In this document: positions 8,874 to 18,085 of the stretch, piece after piece
How positions within the stretch are numbered: position 1 is the stretch's first letter
Layout: every line of letters begins with the position of its first letter
Origin: an uncultured Faecalibacterium sp.
Lineage (GTDB): Bacteria > Bacillota > Clostridia > Oscillospirales > Ruminococcaceae
Reading direction: 5' to 3'
DNA: 64,000 nt
Assembly (NCBI GenBank): GCA_937880095.1
Contig: CALFLK010000007.1
Span: forward strand, 1-64,000
The notes under the pieces: model-generated
The model's database searches: none
What the model was told of the DNA's origin: nothing
Seen by the model: only the letters and a program-made list of their open reading frames with translations
Made by a program: the position numbers and the translations under genes

Positions 8874-8915
8874 CGCTTTTCCCTGTTTGTCATCATTACT
8901 GAACGGAGAATCGTT

Positions 8916-10004
8916 ATGTTTGAGCAAATGCACGCAATCAGCAACCGTTACGATGAACTTTCTATTCGGCTTTCTCAGCCGGAGACCATTGCGGACTCCC
9001 GCCTGTTTTGCCGTCTGATGAAAGAATATCGCGATTTAACGCCGCTGGTGGAAGCATACCGGGCGTATGCTACCGCACAAGACCATCTGGAGCAGGCGCT
9101 CGCCCTGTTGGCTGAGACTTCTGACCCGGATTTCAAATCCATCATACAGCAGGAAATCTGCGAAAACCGTCAAAGCACGGCACATTGGGAACAAGAATTA
9201 AAACTTCTTTTGTTACCCAAAGACGCCGGCGATGGAAAAAACGTCATTTTGGAGATTCGTTCGGGCGCAGGCGGCGAAGAAGCTGCATTGTTTGCCCACA
9301 GTTTGCTGCGAATGTACACCATGTACGCACAGGACCACAACTGGAATCTGGAGATTCTTTCCATCAACGAAACCGAACTGGGCGGCACCAAAGAGGCTGT
9401 GTGCAGCATTGACGGCGAAAATGTATACAACCGTCTGAAATTTGAGAGCGGTGTCCATCGTGTACAACGTGTACCGGAAACGGAAACGCAGGGTCGTGTT
9501 CATACTTCGACCGCAACGGTTTCTGTAATGCCGCAGGCGGATGAAGTGGACTTTGAGCTCGACCCGAAGGATTTGCGCATCGACGTGTTCCGTTCTTCCG
9601 GTGCAGGCGGTCAGAAAGTCAATAAAACATCCAGCGCAATTCGTGTCACACACCTGCCTACTGGTACTGTGGTAGAGTGCCAAAATGAGCGCAGCCAGTT
9701 CCAGAACAAAGACAAGGCGCTGGAAATCCTGCGCAGCCGCCTTCTGGCGCAAAAGCAGGCAGAACAGCAAAACCAAATCAATGCGACGCGCTCCAGCCAG
9801 GTTGGCTCCGGCGACCACAGCGAAAAAATCCGCACCTACAATTTCCCGCAGGATCGCATGACCGATCATCGGATTGGTCTGACACTGCACAATCTGGAAA
9901 GTGTATTGGACGGTAGATTAGACCCCATTATCGATCAGCTGGCCACCCGAGAACAGCAGGAAAAACTGAAGCAAACCGGGCAGGTCAACTCCTCGCTGCT
10001 ATAA
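8916..10004 (+). CDS. prfA: Peptide chain release factor 1
   Basis: Class I release factor that recognises UAA/UAG stop codons and triggers peptide release in the ribosomal A site. The GGQ catalytic motif is in SSGAGGQKVNKTSSAI (about residues 227-242). The PCRF domain is marked by RSGAGGEEAALFAHSLLRMY. The C-terminal TYNFPQDRMTDHRI is the expected RF1 signature. At 362 residues it has the usual length. The ATG has CGGAGA 8 bases upstream. It is followed 21 bases later by the Sua5 gene, a common Firmicutes arrangement. Confidence 0.97.
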   Translation: MFEQMHAISNRYDELSIRLSQPETIADSRLFCRLMKEYRDLTPLVEAYRAYATAQDHLEQALALLAETSDPDFKSIIQQEICENRQSTAHWEQELKLLLLPKDAGDGKNVILEIRSGAGGEEAALFAHSLLRMYTMYAQDHNWNLEILSINETELGGTKEAVCSIDGENVYNRLKFESGVHRVQRVPETETQGRVHTSTATVSVMPQADEVDFELDPKDLRIDVFRSSGAGGQKVNKTSSAIRVTHLPTGTVVECQNERSQFQNKDKALEILRSRLLAQKQAEQQNQINATRSSQVGSGDHSEKIRTYNFPQDRMTDHRIGLTLHNLESVLDGRLDPIIDQLATREQQEKLKQTGQVNSSLL

Positions 10005-10025
10005 AACACAGGAGTAAAGCGAACT

Positions 10026-11045
10026 ATGAACACTATTTTTTGTAATGCAGATGCTGCCAACATCGAACAGGCAGCACAACTTTTGCGGCAGGGCGAAATT
10101 GTCGGTCTGCCCACCGAAACGGTTTACGGCATTGCGGCAGACGCGCGCAATGGTGAAGCCGTATCCAAAATTTTTGTGGCGAAGGGACGCCCGCAGGACA
10201 ATCCCCTGATTGTACATATTGCGGATATGTCCATGCTGGACGGTTTGGTCAGCGAAATACCTGAGCGTGCGCAGCTGTTGGCTGCTGCATTCTGGCCCGG
10301 CCCCTTGACGATTATCATGCCCCGCGGCAAGGAAGTTGCTGCGGAATGCTGTGCGGGTTTGGATTCTGTCGGTATCCGTATGCCCAGCCATCCGGTGGTG
10401 CGCGCAGTGATTCAGGCAAGCGGCTGTGCTTTGGCTGCACCTTCTGCAAACCTGTCCGGCAGCCCCAGCCCCACCACTGCGCGTGATGTTCTGGCGGACA
10501 TGGATGGTCGTCTGCCCATGATCGTAGACGGCGGTGATTGTCAGGTTGGCGTGGAATCTACCGTTATTTCCATCATCGGTGAACACCCTGTTCTGCTGCG
10601 CCCGGGTCATATTACACTGGAGCAGCTGGAAGCTGCACTGGGCGAAGAAGTGGTCATTTCCGGTGCAATTCTGGAAAAGCTGAAAGACGGCGAGGTTGCC
10701 CGCAGCCCCGGAATGAAGTATAAGCACTATGCCCCGAAAGCTGACATTACCATTTTGAAGGGCAGCTTCGACCAGTATATAGCCTATGTAGAAGCCCATC
10801 GCGACGAAAATCCCGCCTGCCTGTGCTTCACCGGTGAGGATGAAAAGCTGGACTTCCCTTGCATCTGCTACGGCAAAGAGGGTGACGGCAACGATCAGGC
10901 ATTCCACCTGTTCCGCTGCCTGCGCGCTTTGGATGAACAGGGCGACGGTGTTGTATATGCACGCTGCCCGGCAGTAGACGGCGCGTCGATGGCGGTGTAT
11001 AATCGTCTTATCCGCGCAGCAGCTTTCCGGGTTATTGAGCTATGA
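10026..11045 (+). CDS. Threonylcarbamoyl-AMP synthase (Sua5/YrdC family, 339 aa)
   Basis: Makes threonylcarbamoyl-AMP from threonine, bicarbonate and ATP for the t6A37 modification of ANN-decoding tRNAs. The YrdC domain (about residues 10-200) shows GEIVGLPTETVYGIAADARN, WPGPLTIIM and APSANLSGSPSPT. The extra 130 residues after SPGMKYKHYAPKA form the Sua5 C-terminal domain, so this is the long Sua5 form and not the short TsaC form. The ribosome site GGAG lies 11 bases upstream. The stop overlaps the coaE start by 4 bases. Confidence 0.95.
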   Translation: MNTIFCNADAANIEQAAQLLRQGEIVGLPTETVYGIAADARNGEAVSKIFVAKGRPQDNPLIVHIADMSMLDGLVSEIPERAQLLAAAFWPGPLTIIMPRGKEVAAECCAGLDSVGIRMPSHPVVRAVIQASGCALAAPSANLSGSPSPTTARDVLADMDGRLPMIVDGGDCQVGVESTVISIIGEHPVLLRPGHITLEQLEAALGEEVVISGAILEKLKDGEVARSPGMKYKHYAPKADITILKGSFDQYIAYVEAHRDENPACLCFTGEDEKLDFPCICYGKEGDGNDQAFHLFRCLRALDEQGDGVVYARCPAVDGASMAVYNRLIRAAAFRVIEL

Positions 11046-11629
11046 GAACCATCGGCATTACCGGACGCTCCGGCTGCGGAAAATCTACCGTTTCTGCCTA
11101 TCTGATGAAACTGGGTTATCCTTTGGCAGATACGGATCAAATCGCACGGGAAATCATGGACCCGGGTTCTCCCTGCCTGCAGCAGTTGGCAGATGCTTTT
11201 GGCGCTGACATTCTAAATGCGGACGGCACGTTGCAGCGGCATTTGCTGGCGAATCGTGCATTTGCTACCCCGGAGGGTACAAAGCTGCTCACCAACATCA
11301 CTCACCCGGAAATTTTGCGGCGAACCCTCGCGATGCGGGATGCAGCGGAGCAAAATGGTGCTTCCTTATTTTTCATGGATGGTGCCGTACTGGTCGGCAG
11401 TATATTTGAAGCCTACTGTGATACACTGATTCTGGTTACCGCACCGTTTCAGGTGTCCGTGGAGCGCATCTGCCGCCGTGATGGAATCAGCCCGGAAATG
11501 GCACAGCGCCGCTTAAATGCGCAGACACCCGAAGAGATATTACGGGAAAAAGCATCCTATATTTTAGAAAACAATCACACCCCTGAAGATCTGATTCAGC
11601 AGGTGCAGAACCTTTTGCAGCTGCTGTGA
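11042..11629 (+). CDS. coaE: Dephospho-CoA kinase
   Basis: Last step of coenzyme A synthesis: phosphorylation of the 3'-OH of dephospho-CoA. The P-loop is GITGRSGCGKSTVSAYL (about residues 4-20), followed by LADTDQIAREIM with the substrate-binding Asp. The C-terminal RICRRDGISPEMAQRRLNAQ lid region is typical. The length of 195 residues is normal. The ATG overlaps the Sua5 stop (ATGA), indicating translational coupling. Confidence 0.95.
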   Translation: MRTIGITGRSGCGKSTVSAYLMKLGYPLADTDQIAREIMDPGSPCLQQLADAFGADILNADGTLQRHLLANRAFATPEGTKLLTNITHPEILRRTLAMRDAAEQNGASLFFMDGAVLVGSIFEAYCDTLILVTAPFQVSVERICRRDGISPEMAQRRLNAQTPEEILREKASYILENNHTPEDLIQQVQNLLQLL

Positions 11630-11639
11630 AAGGAGTCCG

Positions 11640-12215
11640 ATGCGAAAAAAACTGATTGCTTTGTTTCTCGTTGCGCTGCTGGTTTTTCTCGGTATGGCAT
11701 ACGCGCCGAAGATTAAACAGCGCATCTTGGAACAGCTCTACCCCACCCCCTATGAAGATATTGTAACGGAATATGCCGCCCAATATGACTTGGACCCGCT
11801 TTTGGTATATTCTTTCATTAAAACCGAAAGCAGTTTTGACCCACAGGCGCAATCCAATGTAGATGCCCGCGGACTCATGCAAATTACAGAAATCACCTTT
11901 GACTGGCTCAAGCCTCGTGTTGGCGCAGAGGAATCGGTGGTCTTTGAAGATTTGTACGATCCGGAAACCTGCATTCAATTCGGCACTTATTATCTCAGCC
12001 GAAGCTTGGACCGTTACAATGGCGATGTCGCTACTGCTGCAGCCTCTTATCACAGCGGCTGGGGAACGGTAGATAGACTTTTGGCTGACGAAGCCTACTC
12101 CAAGGATGGCAAGACGCTCGACGTTTTTCCATATACACAAATGAATCATTATGTGGCTAAGATCTCTCGCGCTTATGCGAAATATCAAGAGATTTATCGC
12201 CCGGAAGGAGAATAA
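11640..12215 (+). CDS. Membrane-anchored lytic transglycosylase (SLT domain, 191 aa)
   Basis: An N-terminal hydrophobic segment (residues 4-22) acts as signal anchor, followed by an SLT/goose-lysozyme-like domain. The catalytic glutamate is in YSFIKTESSFDPQAQS; the domain continues with ARGLMQITEITFDWL, YLSRSLDRYNGDVATAAASYHSG and YVAKISRAYAKY. It cleaves peptidoglycan to anhydro-muropeptides outside the membrane. The AAAGGAG site is just upstream. It is co-directional with coaE (10 bases) and the M18 gene (3 bases). Confidence 0.92.
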   Translation: MRKKLIALFLVALLVFLGMAYAPKIKQRILEQLYPTPYEDIVTEYAAQYDLDPLLVYSFIKTESSFDPQAQSNVDARGLMQITEITFDWLKPRVGAEESVVFEDLYDPETCIQFGTYYLSRSLDRYNGDVATAAASYHSGWGTVDRLLADEAYSKDGKTLDVFPYTQMNHYVAKISRAYAKYQEIYRPEGE

Positions 12216-12218
12216 CTT

Positions 12219-13619
12219 ATGTCTGAAAAAAACATGGAGACCCTTTCCAAAGAGCTGCTGTTCAAGCCGGAATATCCCGCTGACAAGAACAAGGCTCTGC
12301 TGGAAGAAGCAAACGCTTTCTGCGAAGGCTACAAGAAGTTCCTGGACAACGGCAAAACTGAACGTGAAGTTGCTGAGATCAGCGAAAAGATGCTGATTGA
12401 GGCAGGCTATCAGAAGTTTGATGATGCTGCAACCTACAAGCCCGGTGACAAGATTTACTTCATCAACCGTGCTAAGTGCGTTGTTGCTGCTACCATCGGT
12501 TCTGAGAGCATGGAGAAGGGCTTCCGCCTGAACATCGCTCACATCGATGCACCCCGTCTGGACCTGAAGCCCAATCCCCTGTACGAGCAGGATCACTTCA
12601 GCCTGCTGAAGACCCACTACTACGGCGGTATCCGCAAGTATCAGTGGGGCACCATGCCTCTGGCTATCCACGGTGTGTTCTGCAAGCCCAACGGTGAGAC
12701 TATTAAGGTCTGCATCGGCGAGGATGAGAACGATCCCGTATTCTGCATCACCGATCTGCTGCCCCACCTGGGCGCTGAGCAGAACGAGCGCAAGCTGTCT
12801 GAAGGCATCAAGGGCGAAGAACTGAATGTCGTCATTGGCAGCGAGTGTGTCACTGACGAATCCGTTAAGGAAGGCGTCAAGCTGAACACCATGATTCTGC
12901 TGAACCAGAAGTACGGCATCGTTGAGCGCGACTTCAACCGCGCTGAAATCGAAATCGTTCCCGCTGGCAAGGCTCGCGATGTTGGCTTTGACCGCGCTCT
13001 GATTGGCGCATACGGCCAGGATGACCGCGTTGAGGCTTACCCCGCACTGATGGCTGAAATCGCTTGCAAGAACCCCACCTTCACTACTGTCTGCGTTCTG
13101 ACCGATAAGGAAGAGACCGGCAGCGAGGGCGTCACCGGTATGCAGAGCGATTACGCTTTCCACTTCCTGCAGCAGCTGTGCCGTATGCAGGGTGCTGATT
13201 ACATCCGCGCTTGCCAGGCAAGTAAGTGCCTGTCTGCAGACGTTACCGCAGCTTACGATCCCACTTGGAACAGCGCTTTTGAGGCTACCAATGCTACTTA
13301 TGCAGGTCGCGGCGTTGCTTTCGCTAAGTACACGGGTTCTCGCGGCAAGGGCGGCACCAGCGACGCTTGTGCAGAGCTGGTTGCTTATGTCACCGGCCTG
13401 TGCGACGAAGCTGACGTTGCATGGCAGATCGGCGAAATGGGCCGTATCGACCTGGGTGGCGGTGGCACCATTGCTATGTATGTTGCAAACCGCGGTATCG
13501 ACACGCTGGACGTTGGCGTGCCTGTGCTGTCCATGCACTCCCCCTTCGAGCTGACCCACAAGATCGACATTCTGATGCTGTACAAGACTCTGTCTGCTTT
13601 CAACAACGCAAAGGCATAA
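12219..13619 (+). CDS. M18 family aspartyl-type aminopeptidase (466 aa)
   Basis: Metal-dependent aminopeptidase of family M18, cytoplasmic. Visible motifs: RLNIAHIDAPRLDLKP (first metal His), AYGQDDRVEAYPALM (bridging Asp), VLTDKEETGSEGVTG (catalytic Glu pair), and VPVLSMHSPFEL (last metal His). The length fits the bacterial M18 family. Codon use is strongly biased to a few codons (CTG, GCT, AAG, GGC), unlike most neighbours, suggesting high expression. GGAAGGAG is positioned 8 bases before the ATG, and the gene ends at a strong terminator. Confidence 0.95.
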   Translation: MSEKNMETLSKELLFKPEYPADKNKALLEEANAFCEGYKKFLDNGKTEREVAEISEKMLIEAGYQKFDDAATYKPGDKIYFINRAKCVVAATIGSESMEKGFRLNIAHIDAPRLDLKPNPLYEQDHFSLLKTHYYGGIRKYQWGTMPLAIHGVFCKPNGETIKVCIGEDENDPVFCITDLLPHLGAEQNERKLSEGIKGEELNVVIGSECVTDESVKEGVKLNTMILLNQKYGIVERDFNRAEIEIVPAGKARDVGFDRALIGAYGQDDRVEAYPALMAEIACKNPTFTTVCVLTDKEETGSEGVTGMQSDYAFHFLQQLCRMQGADYIRACQASKCLSADVTAAYDPTWNSAFEATNATYAGRGVAFAKYTGSRGKGGTSDACAELVAYVTGLCDEADVAWQIGEMGRIDLGGGGTIAMYVANRGIDTLDVGVPVLSMHSPFELTHKIDILMLYKTLSAFNNAKA

Positions 13620-13643
13620 TCTTAAACTGCATTTTATCAAAAG

Positions 13644-13680
13644 AAAAAGCGTATCGTCTGCAAAGGCGATACGCTTTTTT
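13644..13680 (+). terminator. Terminator of the prfA-M18 operon
   Basis: 13-bp stem (13644-13656 with 13667-13679) ending in six T. Confidence 0.9.
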
Positions 13681-13697
13681 GATACGCTGAATCAAGA

Positions 13698-13737
13698 AGA
13701 AAACCCCGCAAACTTGATACAGTTTGCGGGGTTTTCT
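13698..13737 (-). terminator. Terminator of the tandem-repeat lipoprotein gene
   Basis: 17-bp GC-rich stem (13698-13714 with 13721-13737) with a six-base loop; flanking A/T runs let it work in both directions, mainly for the minus-strand gene ending at 13763. Confidence 0.85.
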
Positions 13738-13762
13738 GATGTTGTGTAAGAGATGCCAGAGA

Positions 13763-14515
13763 TTACTTCTGCAGTGCACCAAATACGATGGGGGTTGCAC
13801 CAGCAGCTGCGTCAACGCTCAGCAGCTCGATGTTAGCCTCTTCGAAGTGCAGGGTCTCAAACTTCTGGGTTGCACCGCTCTCGGTGGTGAACTCCAGAAC
13901 GTAGGTCTTGCCTTCTACTTCGCTAGCAGCAGCCTTGTCAGTCAGAACAACAGAAGCATCTGCTGCCAGACCGCCGTTTGCATGGTTCTCGCCCTTGTCC
14001 TCAGAACCTGCCTCGTACAGGTACAGCTCGGTGACGGTTTCACCAGTGGTGTTGACCACGTTGTAAGTTGCGGTCATTTCCGGTGCTTCGAAGCGGATTA
14101 CAGTTGCACCAGCAGCTGCATCCACGCTCAGCAGGCTGATGGGAGCAACTTCAAAGTGCAGGGTCTCAAACTTCTGGGTTGCGCCGCTCTCGGTGGTGAA
14201 CTCCAGAACAAAGGTCAACTCCTTTGCTGCATCCTCAGAAGCTGCGGTGCGGGTCAGCTCAACAGAAGTATCTGCTGCCAGACCGTCCTTTGCGTAGTTC
14301 TCGCCCTTGTCCTCAGAGCCTGCCTCGTACAGATACAGCTCAGTGACAGTTTCACCAGTGGTATTGTACACAGTGTAAGCTGCGGTCTGCTCGCCTGCCT
14401 GTGCAACAGAAGAACTATTGTCAGAAGATACGTTGCTTTCAGAAGAAGCACCGCAACCAGCCAGCATACCAACTGCCAGCACAGCAGCTACTGCTGCAAA
14501 AATTTTCTTTTTCAT
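13763..14515 (-). CDS. Lipoprotein with two tandem copies of one unknown domain (250 aa)
   Basis: A signal peptide with lipobox LAGC (C21) is followed by a serine-rich linker. Two copies of a domain of about 98 residues come next (about 46-142 and 147-245). Each copy contains GETVTELYLYEAGSEDKGEN, VLEFTTESGATQKFETLHFE and LLSVDAAAGAT nearly unchanged. The high DNA identity of the copies points to a recent internal duplication. Each half looks like a beta-rich extracellular module. Signal and lipobox put it on the outer face of the membrane. GGAGG lies upstream of the ATG. I do not recognise the family; ligand binding is only a guess. Confidence 0.85.
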   Translation of the reverse strand: MKKKIFAAVAAVLAVGMLAGCGASSESNVSSDNSSSVAQAGEQTAAYTVYNTTGETVTELYLYEAGSEDKGENYAKDGLAADTSVELTRTAASEDAAKELTFVLEFTTESGATQKFETLHFEVAPISLLSVDAAAGATVIRFEAPEMTATYNVVNTTGETVTELYLYEAGSEDKGENHANGGLAADASVVLTDKAAASEVEGKTYVLEFTTESGATQKFETLHFEEANIELLSVDAAAGATPIVFGALQK

Positions 14516-14748
14516 GGGGTAACCTCCAATATTGTTTCTTGTTACAGTTCACTTGTTTCGAACTGAACTTTTTAAGTATACCATGACACTATGAATTACA
14601 TATGAACAAAACAATCATTCTTTTTGTACTTTTCACTTGTACCCTATAGTGTGATACCAATATTCACAAGCAAATCGTTGTTTCTACCCTTTCAACAAAC
14701 AAAAATACCGCTCAAACGATTGAACGGCGTTTCCTTACGGGCATCAAA

Positions 14749-15357
14749 TTATGCTTTGGCACAAGATACAGCGCATTCTTTCTCTGCATCCGGTCCTTTG
14801 GCGCAATCTGCGTGGGTATTGATTAGAAACTGCAATCCTGTTTCTGCTTGCAAACGACATACACGCAAGGAATCACCAAGCAGGTCATAGCTCATCCCAG
14901 AATCCAGCCAATCCAGGAAGATACCAACCAGCAGACACTTGAAATAGCGCACAATAATCTCTTTGTCCTCAGGGGCAATGGATAGCGCGCTGGAAATATT
15001 CGTGATATATTCTCTGACCAGATACATCAGCAAATGATTCAAGTGCTGAATGAAGATTTCGCGCGGCAGCGACCGATACACATGCATGACCGATTTTTTA
15101 TTCTCTGTAAAATACTGTACCGTAATTGCGATGCAATCTTCCAGCGAGCCGACCTGACAATGCTTTTCGACCAACGCATCAATGCGGGAAATCAAAATTT
15201 CTTCCAGCAGCGCAGGGATATCCTGATAGTGATAATAGAATGTATTGCGATTGATTCCACAGCGCTCTACAATGTTTTTCACAGTGATTTTGCTAAATGG
15301 TTTTTCATCCAAAAGCTGCAAAAACGATTCTGTGATTGCCTGTTTCGTGAAGTTCAC
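14749..15357 (-). CDS. TetR/AcrR family regulator (202 aa)
   Basis: The N-terminal helix-turn-helix is readable in ITESFLQLLDEKPFSKITVKN and ERCGINRNTFYYHYQDIPALL (residues 8-55), the classical TetR signature. The C-terminal domain, with SVMHVYRSLPREIFIQHLN and YFKCLLVGIFLDWL, resembles the TetR_C group near DhaS. The start is GTG 15357 with AGGAGG 8 bases upstream. It lies about 215 bases downstream of the GH3 gene on the same strand, beyond that gene's terminator, so it is probably a separate unit. Target genes and ligand are unknown. Confidence 0.9.
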   Translation of the reverse strand: MNFTKQAITESFLQLLDEKPFSKITVKNIVERCGINRNTFYYHYQDIPALLEEILISRIDALVEKHCQVGSLEDCIAITVQYFTENKKSVMHVYRSLPREIFIQHLNHLLMYLVREYITNISSALSIAPEDKEIIVRYFKCLLVGIFLDWLDSGMSYDLLGDSLRVCRLQAETGLQFLINTHADCAKGPDAEKECAVSCAKA

Positions 15358-15455
15358 TGTGCTTTCCTCCTGTCACTATTTTTTTCATATCACAGTATAT
15401 ATTATCACAAAGCGTAAAATGAAGCAATTTCTATCCTAATTGATTTCATTCATTT

Positions 15456-15494
15456 ATAAAAAGGAGCCCGGCATCACAATGATACCGGGCTCCT
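15456..15494 (-). terminator. Terminator of the GH3 gene
   Basis: 15-bp stem (15462-15476 with 15480-15494) with a three-base loop, followed on the minus strand by five T. Confidence 0.85.
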
Positions 15495-15571
15495 GCACTA
15501 TTTTCTGTACGGTTTACTGTTCTGCAAGAAAATTCAGCGAAACATCGCTCTTCCTACAAACAGACAAACAC

Positions 15572-17848
15572 TTACTTCTGCACCTTATGCGCATACTTCT
15601 TGACACGCTCGTCATCGATCACGCCCTGCCAGTTCATACCGAAACCGAAATCGTAGGTGTGACCCTCGGTATCCACATGGCATTCCATATCGAACGGCAT
15701 ATCTTCCATCTGCTCTTCTACCGTCTTCATGTTGCTGGGAATCTGTATCGGCAGCAGACCTTCCGGATTGAAGTTTCCGCTCAGGACTTCCAGCAATGCG
15801 TTGGACAGCTCACCAAACATAGCCAGAATTGCATCTGCGGATTTTTCAAACTCGTTGACAACCATGGGACCAGTCATCTTTGCACAGACGATAACAGGCT
15901 TGTCACCCATTGCCTTCTTGGTGTTCAGAACCATGTCCAGATCGTCCTCGTTATTTACAGTGACGCTCTTGCCCTTGTAGCTGCGATCCGGGAACTCATC
16001 GTTCGGGTCCTGTGCGATGCTGTGCTCACGCGCAAATTCAGCAGTATAAGGACGGTACTGCAGGCTGACGGGAACAAAGCCGTTGCCGCCGTTTTCCTTA
16101 TCCTTTACATCGTAGCCGCCCAGCAGGCTGAATGCTGCACCGTTGGGCTGACGGATCACGCACAGTGCCACATCTGCTTCTTCCGGCGTATCCACAACGA
16201 TGAAGTATTTGTTCAGCAGTTCTGCAGGGAACGGGCTTTCCCAGTGTTCTTCGGTCTTGATGCTCATCCAGTCCACGCTCTCCGGGAAGTGGATCTTCGG
16301 CACATAAATCTTCGTACCAGGCTTCAGAGGCAGCACCTGCTGCTTATTCTTCAGCATGACGATAGACTTCTTCTGTGCTTCAAAGCCTTCTTCCATGTAT
16401 GCGGGGCAGCCAACGGTTTCTGCAGACTTCTGGGGATCCAGATACGGATTCTCAAACAGACCAACACGGAAAATGTTCTTCAGCAGGCGACGTGCGGAGG
16501 TTTCGAAACGATCACGCATGAATGCTTCGCCATGCTCCTTGACACCGATTTCGTAAGCGTCCATGATCGGCTCTTTTTCATTCAGACCGCCGAACTGGTC
16601 AACACCAGCCATCAGGACACGGTAGCAGCGCTCAGCACGGGTCAGATTTTCCACACCCCAGCACTTACCGCCGTACATGCTTTCCAACGGAGCGGGATCT
16701 TCAGTAATGGACCAGTCGGTGCATACGACTTCGTCGTAATTGTACTTGTCACGCAGCAGGTCGGTAATCAGGTACTTGCTGTAGCTGGAACCAACGTTTT
16801 CGTTATTGCCTGCCTCGCCGAAAATAGCGGTATAGTAAGGCATAACAGAGCTTGCACGCTTGGTCTTACCATTCAGCTTGAATGCACCCTCGGTAAAGGG
16901 AATCAGATGCTCATCGAAGTTGTTACCCGGATAAACCGAATACTTACCACAGCCAAAGTGAGCATCACGGCCGCCTTCTACGGCACCGCCGCCCGGCCAG
17001 TGCTTGACCATGGTATTGACGCTGTCATAACCCCAGCCATCCGTGATTTCCTGCTCGCCCTCAGAAGTCTGGAAGCCGTCGCAGTATGCGCGTGCCAGAT
17101 CTGCATTCAGGCTGGAGTTTTCACCAAAGCTACCGGAGAAACGGCTCCAGCGAGGCTCGGTGCACAGGTCAATCTGGGGAGACAGTGCAGTGGTGATACC
17201 CAGACCACGGTATTCCTTTGCTGCAATTTCACCGAACTTTTCCATCAAATCCGGGTCAAAGGTTGCTGCCATGCCCAACGGTTCGGGCCAGTGAGAAATA
17301 TCTCCGCCTGCGCCAGCATCAAACTCAAAGGAAACCGTCGTACCATGACGGGGGTCAGAGCTGATGGATACGGGAATGCCCCAAGGCAGGCTCTCTGCCA
17401 GTGCCTGTACATTGTTATTCCACTGTGCGGAATCTGCAGCAGACTGTACAGCAACAATCAGCAGGTGACGCAGATAATCCTCAGTCACGAACTTTTTCTG
17501 CTGGTCAGACAGTGCAGATACCGGCAAACCGCTTTCCATAATGCTCTTGCCATCGTAAGATACCTCGCCGAAATACGGCATAGAGTATCCGGGAATGAAC
17601 TGGTGACGGCTGTACAGCATCAAGCCAGCAATTTCCTCAATGGACAGACGAGAAGCCAAGTCTTTTGCACGCTCCTCTGCGGGCAAGCGCCAGTCCTCGT
17701 AGGGATACAGCGTTCCTGCCTGTGCCAGGTCCTTAAAATACAAGCCGTCTTTTTCAATCAGCTTTACGCCAGACTCTTTCGACCAGCACAACTTGGGACC
17801 ATTCAGGTTCTGGACGCTCTCCAAAGTAGGTTCTCCTGCTTTTTTCAT
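15572..17848 (-). CDS. Glycoside hydrolase family 3 protein (758 aa)
   Basis: Retaining beta-glycosidase of family GH3. The N-terminal barrel shows GLPVSALSDQQ, ISSDPRHG, KHWPGGGAVEGGRDAH (the KHF-PG motif) and YDEVVCTDWS, where D378 is the expected nucleophile (SDW in most members, TDW here). The C-terminal GH3 sandwich has KKSIVMLKNKQQVLPL and ILAMFGELSNALLEVLSG. No signal peptide is seen, so the enzyme is cytoplasmic and would act on imported oligosaccharides. It has its own promoter and terminator. The substrate (beta-glucoside, beta-xyloside or N-acetylhexosaminide) cannot be fixed from motifs. Confidence 0.92.
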   Translation of the reverse strand: MKKAGEPTLESVQNLNGPKLCWSKESGVKLIEKDGLYFKDLAQAGTLYPYEDWRLPAEERAKDLASRLSIEEIAGLMLYSRHQFIPGYSMPYFGEVSYDGKSIMESGLPVSALSDQQKKFVTEDYLRHLLIVAVQSAADSAQWNNNVQALAESLPWGIPVSISSDPRHGTTVSFEFDAGAGGDISHWPEPLGMAATFDPDLMEKFGEIAAKEYRGLGITTALSPQIDLCTEPRWSRFSGSFGENSSLNADLARAYCDGFQTSEGEQEITDGWGYDSVNTMVKHWPGGGAVEGGRDAHFGCGKYSVYPGNNFDEHLIPFTEGAFKLNGKTKRASSVMPYYTAIFGEAGNNENVGSSYSKYLITDLLRDKYNYDEVVCTDWSITEDPAPLESMYGGKCWGVENLTRAERCYRVLMAGVDQFGGLNEKEPIMDAYEIGVKEHGEAFMRDRFETSARRLLKNIFRVGLFENPYLDPQKSAETVGCPAYMEEGFEAQKKSIVMLKNKQQVLPLKPGTKIYVPKIHFPESVDWMSIKTEEHWESPFPAELLNKYFIVVDTPEEADVALCVIRQPNGAAFSLLGGYDVKDKENGGNGFVPVSLQYRPYTAEFAREHSIAQDPNDEFPDRSYKGKSVTVNNEDDLDMVLNTKKAMGDKPVIVCAKMTGPMVVNEFEKSADAILAMFGELSNALLEVLSGNFNPEGLLPIQIPSNMKTVEEQMEDMPFDMECHVDTEGHTYDFGFGMNWQGVIDDERVKKYAHKVQK

Positions 17849-17933
17849 AGGTACATCTACCCTCTTTCCTTTTTGTGAGAATTTATCTTTCGCACGATAA
17901 AGCTCTCCATTTTAGCTTTCTTGTACTATAGCT

Positions 17934-17983
17934 ATAATACTTTGCTTTTCTGTGCGTGTCAATAACGTGTCTTTTGCACAAAA
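17934..17983 (-). promoter_or_regulatory. GH3 promoter with upstream palindrome
   Basis: Minus strand: perfect -35 TTGACA (17957-17962), 17-base spacer, -10 TATTAT (17934-17939). Directly upstream is a palindrome TTTTG-CA-CAAAA (17972-17983), well placed for an activator or repressor. The 5' leader is about 80 bases. Confidence 0.65.
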
Positions 17984-18022
17984 AATGGCACGAAATACTG
18001 TGCAATCAGTCGAACAAAAAGA

Positions 18023-18052
18023 TACAGCCCATCTGTTTTGAGATGGGCTGTA
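18023..18052 (-). terminator. Terminator of the metal-chelate ABC/DUF2871 operon
   Basis: 12-bp stem (18023-18034 with 18041-18052); on the minus strand it is followed by a T-rich tract. Confidence 0.8.
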
Positions 18053-18085
18053 CCTAAACAATCGAATGTTATCTCACTTCAAAAA

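Noticed and set aside
11487..13640. 717-codon minus-strand ORF opposite coaE, transglycosylase and M18 genes
   Set aside because: It is an antisense shadow caused by strong codon bias of the M18 gene. It spans three real genes and has no motif.
15440..17878. Long plus-strand ORF opposite the GH3 gene
   Set aside because: It mirrors the GH3 gene on the other strand; the amino-acid composition is biased and no domain is recognisable, while the GH3 motifs on the minus strand are clear.
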